Assembly (NCBI GenBank): GCA_019240015.1
Contig: JAFAZB010000143.1
Location: 1-7,061, forward strand
Length of the DNA stretch: 7,061 bases
Source: Solirubrobacterales bacterium
Lineage (GTDB): Bacteria; Actinomycetota; Thermoleophilia; Solirubrobacterales; Solirubrobacteraceae
Direction: 5' to 3'
The notes under the pieces were generated by a model that searched no databases, had not been told where the DNA came from, and was given only the letters and a program-made list of their open reading frames with translations. Both the position numbers and the translations under genes were made by a program. Numbering within the stretch: position 1 is the stretch's first letter; each line of letters begins with the position of its first letter. This document shows, in pieces, positions 1-4,961 of the stretch.

Positions 1-840
1 GGCAGCCAGGGCATCTACGGGATCGGCGTCGCGGTCATGGCGCAGCTCTCGCTGACGGGATTGATCGTGGCGCTCGACGCGTTCGGTCCGATCACCGACA
101 ACGCCGGTGGGATCGCCGAGATGGCCGAGCTGCCGGAGGAGGTCCGCGACGTCACGGACCCGCTCGACGCGGTCGGCAACACCACCAAGGCCGTCACCAA
201 GGGCTACGCGATCGGTTCGGCCGCGCTCGCGGCCCTGGTGCTGTTCAACGCCTTCGAAGACGAGCTTCACGCCCGGGGCAAGTTCCCGGACTTCTCGATC
301 AGCAACCCGGCGGTCCTGATCGGCCTGCTGATCGGCGGTCTGATGGTCTACCTGTTCGTCTCGCTGGCGATGGAGGCGGTGGGCCGCGCCGGCGGCGCCG
401 TGGTGGAGGAAGTGCGCCGCCAGTTTCGCGAGAAGCCGGGGATCATGGCCGGAACCGACCAGCCCGAATACGGCACGTGCGTCGGCCTGGTCACTCGCGC
501 GGCCCAGCGCGAGATGATCATCCCCTCCACGATTCCGATCCTGTTCACGCTCGTGGTCGGGTTGATCAGCGTTCAGGCGCTCGGTGGGCTGCTGATCGGA
601 GTGATCGTCGTGGGATTGTTCATGGCGATCTCGATGACTTCGGGCGGCGGCGCGTGGGACAACGCCAAGAAGCTGATCGAGGACGGCGCGTACGGCGGCA
701 AGGGCTCCGAGGCCCACGCGGCCGCGGTCACCGGCGACACCGTGGGTGACCCGTACAAGGACACCGCCGGGCCGGCCATCAACCCGATGATCAAAGTGGC
801 CAATATCGTCGCCTTGCTGATCATCCCGATCATCACGTAG
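1..840 (+). CDS. hppA: Membrane-bound K+-independent H+-translocating pyrophosphatase, C-terminal part
   Basis: This is the last 279 residues of an integral-membrane proton pump that couples hydrolysis of pyrophosphate to H+ transport across the cytoplasmic membrane. The reading frame is open from base 1, so the start lies upstream; family members are roughly 650-800 residues, so more than half is missing. An ATG at 37 is an internal methionine, because the preceding codons (GSQGIYGIGVAV) continue the family sequence. Diagnostic motifs are DAFGPITDNAGGIAEMA (residues about 26-42), GNTTKAVTKGYAIGSAA (59-75), GGGAWDNAKK (215-224) and TGDTVGDPYKDTAGPA (244-259), the last two belonging to the conserved substrate/metal-binding loops. 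Lys63 and Thr66 stand where K+-dependent enzymes have Ala and Gly/Ala (GNTTAA..G). In this family the lysine replaces the K+ requirement, and such enzymes pump protons rather than sodium. Hydrophobic membrane spans are visible near residues 68-84, 100-125, 175-212 and 262-279. The stop is TAG at 838-840. Family identity is certain; ion specificity is inferred from the motif. Confidence 0.97.
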   Translation, partial: GSQGIYGIGVAVMAQLSLTGLIVALDAFGPITDNAGGIAEMAELPEEVRDVTDPLDAVGNTTKAVTKGYAIGSAALAALVLFNAFEDELHARGKFPDFSISNPAVLIGLLIGGLMVYLFVSLAMEAVGRAGGAVVEEVRRQFREKPGIMAGTDQPEYGTCVGLVTRAAQREMIIPSTIPILFTLVVGLISVQALGGLLIGVIVVGLFMAISMTSGGGAWDNAKKLIEDGAYGGKGSEAHAAAVTGDTVGDPYKDTAGPAINPMIKVANIVALLIIPIIT

Positions 841-879
841 GCCGCGCTAGACGCTACGCTCCGCTGGACCGCTACCTCC

Positions 880-885
880 TAGAGT
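880..885 (+). promoter_or_regulatory. Candidate -10 element (TAGAGT) for a leaderless trkA-like transcript
   Basis: The hexamer TAGAGT fits the actinobacterial TANNNT -10 pattern and ends seven bases before the ATG at 893, which would put transcription start at or next to the A of the start codon. The 52-base gap after hppA has no purine-rich Shine-Dalgarno sequence on this strand before the ATG, which agrees with leaderless translation. No convincing -35 box is seen. The hexamer lies across a direct repeat of TCCTAG (877-882 and 885-890). This is inference from spacing. Confidence 0.4.
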
Positions 886-892
886 CCTAGCC

Positions 893-1315
893 ATGTTCAT
901 CCTCATCGTGGGTGCAGGCCGCGTCGGATCGGCCGTCGCCAAGCGTGCACTCGAAGCCGGGCACGAGGTATCCGTGCTCGACAGCGACCCGCTTTCCCAC
1001 GAGCGTCTCGACAAGGACCAGTCGACCAGCTGGGAGGACGCCGGCGGGCGCTTCACGGTCGCCCAGGCACTGGAGGTCGATGGTCTGGTCGAGGCCGGGA
1101 TCGAGCAGGCGGACGTGTTTCTGGCGGCGACCAGTGGGGACAACACCAACCTCGTGATCGCCCAGCTCGCGCAGCGACGCTTCAAGGTGCCGCGGGTGGT
1201 CGTGCGGGTCGCCGATCCCGGCCGCGCGGCCTGGTACGCCGAGCAGGGGCTGCTGACCATCTGTCCCACGCAAATCGCGATCGATCAGGCAGAGCGCGAA
1301 GCGCTCGCCTCGTAG
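893..1315 (+). CDS. TrkA-family (RCK_N-only) potassium transport regulator, CeoB-like
   Basis: A 140-residue cytoplasmic protein made of a single Rossmann-fold RCK_N (TrkA-N) domain, the ligand-binding module that controls K+ channels and Trk/Ktr-type transporters. It opens with beta-1 and the dinucleotide loop GAGRVG (residues 7-12). The acidic residue closing beta-2 is Asp30 (SVLDSD), which favours NAD(H)-type ligands. AGIEQADVFLAATSGDNTN (68-86) and RVADPGRA (105-112) are further family signatures. Unlike a full RCK subunit it ends soon after the sixth strand and has no RCK_C domain. The GDxxxxxxL segment of beta-3 is also altered (GGRFTVAQAL). The ATG at 893 places the first strand exactly at the N terminus. 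The partner gene follows 11 bases downstream, so the two probably form one regulatory complex, resembling the ceoB/ceoC pair of mycobacteria. The transporter they regulate is not in the window. Family call is firm; the K+ role comes from homology. Confidence 0.88.
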   Translation: MFILIVGAGRVGSAVAKRALEAGHEVSVLDSDPLSHERLDKDQSTSWEDAGGRFTVAQALEVDGLVEAGIEQADVFLAATSGDNTNLVIAQLAQRRFKVPRVVVRVADPGRAAWYAEQGLLTICPTQIAIDQAEREALAS

Positions 1316-1319
1316 GGAG
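1314..1319 (+). promoter_or_regulatory. Ribosome binding site (AGGGAG) supporting a TTG start
   Basis: AGGGAG overlaps the TAG stop of the upstream RCK gene (1313-1315) and lies seven bases before TTG at 1327. The next alternative start, GTG at 1333, would be 13 bases away and would remove the first two residues of beta-1 (MYVIIAGAG). Spacing and domain fit therefore both favour TTG. Placement over the previous stop codon suggests translational coupling of the two RCK genes. Confidence 0.6.
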
Positions 1320-1326
1320 CCGGCAC

Positions 1327-2007
1327 TTGTACGTGATCATCGCCGGGGCTGGCAAGGTCGGCTGGAACCTGGCCCGCGAGTTGATCGCCAAAGATCGCGA
1401 GGTCACGCTGATCGAGTCCGACCATCGCCGTTACCGCGTCGTGGAGGAGGAGCTCGAGCACGCGGTCCAGTACGGGGACGCCACCGAGCTCTGGGTGCTG
1501 GAGCGCGCGGGCATCCAGCGTGCCGATCTGGTGATCGCGGTGACCGGCGACGATGAGGACAACATCCTGATCTGCCAGGTCGCCAAGGAGAAATACGGCC
1601 TCGAGCGGATCGTGGCGCGCGTCAACAATCCCCGCAACCTCCAGCACTTCAAGCTTCTGGGGGTGCAGCCGGCGGTCTCGGCGACCGATCTGATCCTGCG
1701 CCTGATCGAGCACGAGGTTCCCGAGTACGGCCTCGTGCAGCTGCTCGCACTCGAAGAGGAGCACCTCGAGATCATCGAGCTGGAGGTCGGCCAGGGCGCA
1801 CCTGCCGCGGGACGGCGAGTGCAGGACGTGGTCCTGCCGGACGGCTCGCTGATCATCTCCGTGCTGCGCAACGGCGCCGGCTTCGTACCCAAGGCCGACT
1901 CCGTGATCGAGGCCGGCGATCAGGTGCTGCTGATCCTCGATCCAGGTCTGGAGGGCGACATCACGCCGCAGTTCGCCGACAACGGGACGGCGCTATCCGA
2001 TGGCTGA
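1327..2007 (+). CDS. trkA: TrkA-family potassium transport regulator with RCK_N and RCK_C domains, CeoC-like
   Basis: A 226-residue cytoplasmic regulatory subunit for a K+ uptake system or channel. The N-terminal RCK_N domain (about 1-125) carries GAGKVG (7-12), Glu30 at the end of beta-2 (TLIESD), GDATE (50-54), TGDDEDN (73-79) and ARVNNP (97-102), all standard for nucleotide-binding RCK domains; the acidic Glu30 suggests NAD(H). The C-terminal RCK_C domain (about 143-207) runs from LEIIELEV through VQDVVLPDGSLI to EAGDQVLLILDPG. Residues after about 208 form an acidic polar tail. The start is TTG, chosen for its Shine-Dalgarno sequence and because it restores the full first strand. The length equals one RCK unit; E. 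coli-type TrkA has two such units in one chain, so this protein plus its RCK_N-only neighbour may be a reduced, split version. Its stop lies inside the next gene (8-base overlap). No membrane component is adjacent. Family assignment is strong; the transporter partner is unknown. Confidence 0.92.
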   Translation: MYVIIAGAGKVGWNLARELIAKDREVTLIESDHRRYRVVEEELEHAVQYGDATELWVLERAGIQRADLVIAVTGDDEDNILICQVAKEKYGLERIVARVNNPRNLQHFKLLGVQPAVSATDLILRLIEHEVPEYGLVQLLALEEEHLEIIELEVGQGAPAAGRRVQDVVLPDGSLIISVLRNGAGFVPKADSVIEAGDQVLLILDPGLEGDITPQFADNGTALSDG

Positions 2008-3238
2008 CCGGCAGGTCGACCGCTTGCTGATCGGCGGCGGCCTGGCGGCCGGCAACTGCGCGCGCTGGCTGCGGGAGTCGGGTGCCGACGGCTCGATTCT
2101 GCTGGTCGGCCGCGAGCCCCATCCTCCTTACAACCGTCCCCCCTGTTCGAAGGGCTACCTGCGGGGCGAAGAGTCCCGGGAGGAGATCCTGTTCAGAGAG
2201 CCGGCCTGGTATCAGGAGCAGGAGGTCGAGGTGCTGACCCGGACTTCGGTCACCGGCCTCGACGTCTCCGAGGGCGCAGCGCAGCTTTCGGACGGCTCCC
2301 AGGTGAGCTTCGGCCAAGCGCTGCTCGCGACGGGCGCCAACGTCAAGCGCCTCGACGTCCCGGGCTGCGAGCTCGACGGGATCCACTATCTACGCACGCT
2401 CTCCAACAGCGACTCGATTCGCGATGACGCCGCGGGCAAGCGCGTGGTGCTGATCGGTGGCTCCTACATCGCCAGCGAGGTGGCCGCATCGCTGACCGAG
2501 CTCGGCAGCACGTGCACGATGGTGATGCTCGAGCCAACCGTGCTGAGCCGCGGCTTCGGCGAGCAGGCCGGGCGGTTCCTGCAGTCGCGCCTGGAGGAGC
2601 ACGGGATCACCGTCCAGGGCGAGGATGAGCTGGAGCGGCTGGAGGGCAGCGACGGCCGTGTGACCGGCGTGATCACCAAGTCCGGCCACCGGCTCGAAGC
2701 CGACGCAGTGGTGATCGGCGCCGGTGTGGTGCCCGAGGTCACGCTTGCGCGCGCGGCGGGCCTCGAGCTCGGCGAGCGCGGCGGCGTTCGTACCGACGCC
2801 CGCCTGCAGACGCGCGCCCCCAACGTCTTCGCCGCCGGCGACATCGCCGAGTACGACAGCGTCGTCCACGGCGGACGCCCGCTGCGGATCGAGCACTGGG
2901 ACGTCGCCTTCAACCACGGCAAGACCGCGGCGCTCAACATGCTGGGCCAGGACAAGCCCCACGACGTGATCCCCTATTTCTTCTCCGACCTGTCCGACTG
3001 GGTCTCGCTCGAGTACGTCGGGCCCGCCTCCAACTGGGACCAGGAGATCGTCCGCGGCTCGCTCGACGACGGCGAGTTCACGATCTTTTACCTGGACGGC
3101 GGACGCGTCGCTGCGGCCTTGTCGGTGGGCCGCTCGGACGATCTCGAGCATGCCCGGCGGCTGATGAACGCGGGGTCCGACGTGTCCGATCGCATCGCGG
3201 AGCTCGGCGACGTCTCGACCGACCTGGGCGAGGTCTGA
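2000..3238 (+). CDS. FAD/NAD(P)-dependent oxidoreductase, ferredoxin-reductase/AIF-like
   Basis: A 412-residue soluble flavoprotein of the pyridine nucleotide-disulfide reductase superfamily, closest in layout to the one-component reductases of rubredoxin/ferredoxin systems and to AIF-like proteins. It should move electrons from NAD(P)H via FAD to an unidentified acceptor. Motifs in order: FAD-binding IGGGLAAG (11-18); PPYNRPPCSKGYL (42-54), whose RP...SK core is typical of this reductase group; ATG motif LLATGAN (108-114); NAD-binding VVLIGGSYIASE (149-160) with acidic Glu178 at the end of the next strand (VMLEPT), which favours NADH over NADPH; second FAD motif FAAGDIAEYD (277-286); EHWDVAFNHG (298-307); and a C-terminal reductase domain from about 325. 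No CxxC redox disulfide is seen in the active-site regions, which argues against lipoamide, mercuric or thioredoxin reductases. The ATG at 2000 overlaps the trkA stop (ATGGCTGA), so translation is probably coupled. No ferredoxin, rubredoxin or P450 gene is nearby, so the substrate is unknown. Confidence 0.88.
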   Translation: MADRQVDRLLIGGGLAAGNCARWLRESGADGSILLVGREPHPPYNRPPCSKGYLRGEESREEILFREPAWYQEQEVEVLTRTSVTGLDVSEGAAQLSDGSQVSFGQALLATGANVKRLDVPGCELDGIHYLRTLSNSDSIRDDAAGKRVVLIGGSYIASEVAASLTELGSTCTMVMLEPTVLSRGFGEQAGRFLQSRLEEHGITVQGEDELERLEGSDGRVTGVITKSGHRLEADAVVIGAGVVPEVTLARAAGLELGERGGVRTDARLQTRAPNVFAAGDIAEYDSVVHGGRPLRIEHWDVAFNHGKTAALNMLGQDKPHDVIPYFFSDLSDWVSLEYVGPASNWDQEIVRGSLDDGEFTIFYLDGGRVAAALSVGRSDDLEHARRLMNAGSDVSDRIAELGDVSTDLGEV

Positions 3239-3252
3239 GCGCACTGCTCACC

Positions 3253-3258
3253 TATACT
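3253..3258 (+). promoter_or_regulatory. Candidate -10 element (TATACT) for the tRNA-Gln gene
   Basis: TATACT lies in the short gap between the reductase stop and the tRNA, differs from TATAAT by one base, and stands out in GC-rich surroundings. Transcription would start near 3265, giving a 5' leader of about 25-28 bases to be removed by RNase P. A -35 box 16-18 bases upstream is not recognisable. The tRNA could instead be co-transcribed with the upstream operon. Confidence 0.4.
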
Positions 3259-3291
3259 CGGCTGGCAACCACCGGCTCCAACTAAATACAC

Positions 3292-3362
3292 TGGGGAATG
3301 GTGTAATGGCAGCACGCGACGCTCTGGACGTCGAAGTTGGGGTTCGAGTCCCTGTTCCCCAG
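3292..3362 (+). tRNA. trnQ: tRNA-Gln, anticodon CUG
   Basis: A complete 71-base cloverleaf can be folded by hand. The acceptor stem TGGGGAA (3292-3298) pairs with TTCCCCA (3355-3361). The D stem is GTGT/GCAC (3301-3304, 3312-3315). The anticodon stem CGACG/CGTCG (3317-3321, 3329-3333) encloses loop CTCTGGA with anticodon CTG at 3324-3326, which reads CAG. The variable loop is AAGT. The T stem TGGGG/CCCTG (including G-T pairs) holds loop TTCGAGT (3343-3349). The discriminator is G at 3362, and T1-A72 is typical of glutamine tRNAs. The bases after it are CT, so the 3' CCA is not encoded and must be added by tRNA nucleotidyltransferase. The gene ends 12 bases before the stop codon of the convergent hydratase gene, and no terminator is visible between them. 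Confidence 0.96.
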
Positions 3363-3374
3363 CTCTGAAGTGTC

Positions 3375-4187
3375 CTACGACGGCCCGGTTGGCTCCGGGT
3401 CTGCGAACTGCGCCCGCGCTCCCGACAGCCCGGCGCTGACGGCGGCGAGCTGGTTGGGGGAGCCGACCAGACCGAGCTGAATCTGGGCCTCAAGCGCGAG
3501 CGTCTGCTCGGGTGTCCCGATCCAGGCCTCGTCGAACAGGCGCTTGGCGCCGCGGATCGCGTCGGGGGACTTCGAGGCGACCTCGCTCGCCAGCGCGCGA
3601 GCGGCGGCCAGCGGATCGTCGGCAAGGTGGGTCACGACTCCCAGCCGGTGCGCCTCGCTGCCGCTCAGCACCCGCCCGGTGAAGGTGAGCTCTTTCGCGA
3701 CGTCGATCCCCACCAGGCGCGGCAGCGTGCGGGTAATCGACATGTCGGGCACCAGCCCCCACTTGACCTCCATCACCGAGAGCCGCGCGTCGGGATGGGC
3801 GAAGCGGATGTCGGCGGCGAGCGCGATCTGGAGCCCCCCGCCCAGGCAGTTGCCGTGGATCGCCGCGATCACGGGGACCGGGACACGCAGCCATCCGTAT
3901 GCCGCGCGCTGGAACCAGTTCGGCACCTCGCCGCGGAGCGGCTCGAGCGCCCCGTCGAGCCCACCCTTGGCGGCCATCACCGCCGCGAGGTCGAGGCCCG
4001 AGCAGAAGCTCGGTCCGTCGCCGTGCAGCACCACCACCCGCACCCCCCGCTCCCGGGCCACCCGCTCGGCGGCGGCGATCAGCGCGTCGAACATCGGCAC
4101 GTCGAGTGCGTTGTGCTTCTCGGCGCGGGCGAGGGTGACCGTCGCGATGTGCTCGGCCAGCTCGATCCGGACGCGGTCCTCGCTCAC
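3375..4187 (-). CDS. Crotonase/enoyl-CoA hydratase-family protein
   Basis: A 270-residue cytoplasmic protein of the crotonase superfamily, which binds acyl-CoA thioesters and stabilises an enolate in an oxyanion hole. Evidence includes AEKHNALDVPMFDAL (22-36), the first oxyanion segment FCSGLDLAAV (61-70), the second HGNCLGGGLQIALAADIRFA (111-130), VMEVKWGLVPDM (138-149) and a C-terminal helix SPDAIRGAKRLFDEA (207-221). Aligned to rat mitochondrial enoyl-CoA hydratase by eye, Gly117 matches the oxyanion glycine 141, Glu140 matches catalytic Glu164, but Gln120 replaces catalytic Glu144. The LQIALAADIR and MEVKWGLVPDM pattern marks a recurrent subfamily annotated only as enoyl-CoA hydratase, so hydration of a 2-enoyl-CoA is not assured; isomerase or another crotonase reaction is possible. 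The start is GTG, three bases after the MOSC stop, with no strong Shine-Dalgarno sequence, suggesting coupling within the minus-strand operon. Length is normal for the family. Confidence 0.92.
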   Translation of the reverse strand: MSEDRVRIELAEHIATVTLARAEKHNALDVPMFDALIAAAERVARERGVRVVVLHGDGPSFCSGLDLAAVMAAKGGLDGALEPLRGEVPNWFQRAAYGWLRVPVPVIAAIHGNCLGGGLQIALAADIRFAHPDARLSVMEVKWGLVPDMSITRTLPRLVGIDVAKELTFTGRVLSGSEAHRLGVVTHLADDPLAAARALASEVASKSPDAIRGAKRLFDEAWIGTPEQTLALEAQIQLGLVGSPNQLAAVSAGLSGARAQFADPEPTGPS

Positions 4188-4190
4188 GCG

Positions 4191-4961
4191 CTAGTCCAGC
4201 AGCCTGACGGGATCTCCGACCCGCACCGGACCCGGTTCGAGCACCTCGCCGTAGATCCCGAATGGAAGCGGCTCGGTCGTATCGGCATCGCCCCGGTACT
4301 CGCGTAGGAGGTCCAGCGTGGGGAGGTCGATCTCGCCGGTGACGGGGTCGCGGCTGGTGACCAGGCAGCGGCCTACGTGTCCGCGCATCGTGACCCGTGC
4401 AGCCCCGATGCGCAGCCCCCGCCCGACCCACTCGTCCTCCTGGTGCGCCCGTACGCCGTCGATCTCGACCAGCATCCGAAACCGGCGAGCGTCCACTTCG
4501 GGCTCGCCGGCGGCCTCGGCGAGGCGAGCGAGCGAGGCACGCGAGATCAGTGAGACGGCGCCCCGCCGGCCCCGGTCAACGCCTCCCGCGGCCTCCACCA
4601 GCCGCAGCGGTTGGCCTACGTGGTCGGACAGCGCACTCGACCACGGCCCCTCGATCAGGTGGGCGTCGACCTGGCGGGAGAAGAAGCTGGTGCTGATCAG
4701 CCCGTCGTGCTCGACCCGGCCTGAGACCGCCGTCCCGTCCGGGAAGGTCAGCGTCAGCACCCGGTCGGACTCCGCGTAGGCGGACACCACGCTCGTGAGC
4801 TCGCCGAGCTGCTTGCCGTTGCGCATCCGGTCGCGCCCGTCGATCACGAAGAAGCGGCGGTTGTCGCGTACGCCCCCCGGCTCCAGCTCGATCTCATCCA
4901 CCGGACGTAGGCGGGTCCCTTTGACCGCCGTCACCGCGAGGCTCACGACCGACGCCGTCAT
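4191..4961 (-). CDS. MOSC-domain protein (molybdenum cofactor sulfurase C-terminal-like)
   Basis: A 256-residue soluble protein with an N-terminal MOSC_N beta-barrel (about 5-115; VVSLAVTAVKGTRL start, then GVRDNRRFFVID at 30-41) followed by a MOSC domain (about 130-256). The MOSC part shows VDARRFRMLVEIDG (156-169), EDEWVGRGLRIG (175-186), GRCLVTSRDPVTGEID (197-212) with the conserved Cys199, and the closing FGIYGEVLEPGPVRVGD (234-250). MOSC domains bind molybdenum cofactor or carry sulfur on this cysteine in MOCOS, YcbX/mARC and YiiM-like proteins. This protein has no ferredoxin or aminotransferase domain, so its reaction is unknown; an mARC/YcbX-like molybdoenzyme core or a sulfur carrier are both possible. 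Its ATG at 4961 directly follows the TAG stop of the ABC gene with no gap, and its own TAG lies three bases before the hydratase start, so it sits in the middle of a co-translated operon. No molybdopterin synthesis gene is nearby. Confidence 0.88.
   Translation of the reverse strand: MTASVVSLAVTAVKGTRLRPVDEIELEPGGVRDNRRFFVIDGRDRMRNGKQLGELTSVVSAYAESDRVLTLTFPDGTAVSGRVEHDGLISTSFFSRQVDAHLIEGPWSSALSDHVGQPLRLVEAAGGVDRGRRGAVSLISRASLARLAEAAGEPEVDARRFRMLVEIDGVRAHQEDEWVGRGLRIGAARVTMRGHVGRCLVTSRDPVTGEIDLPTLDLLREYRGDADTTEPLPFGIYGEVLEPGPVRVGDPVRLLD

Noticed and set aside
874..880. ACCTCCT, a perfect Shine-Dalgarno (AGGAGGT) on the minus strand
   Set aside because: No ATG, GTG or TTG start follows at 5-12 bases on the minus strand, so it serves no visible gene.
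841..892. Possible terminator between hppA and the first RCK gene
   Set aside because: Only short direct repeats (ACGCT, CGCTAC) are present; no stable hairpin with a T-run can be formed.
2390..3244. Minus-strand open frame of 284 codons opposite the flavin reductase
   Set aside because: It is an antisense shadow of the reductase gene with no family motif.
3384..3399. Inverted repeat CCCGG/CCGGG with a 6-base loop, considered as a terminator for the tRNA or the hydratase operon
   Set aside because: The stem is only 5 bp, no T-tract follows on either strand, and it lies inside the hydratase C-terminal codons (Pro-Glu-Pro-Thr-Gly-Pro).
3490..4431. Long minus-strand open frame of 313 codons overlapping the hydratase and MOSC genes
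   Set aside because: It is Arg/Gly/Ala/Pro-rich low-complexity translation in the wrong frame of two well-recognised genes, as expected in GC-rich DNA.
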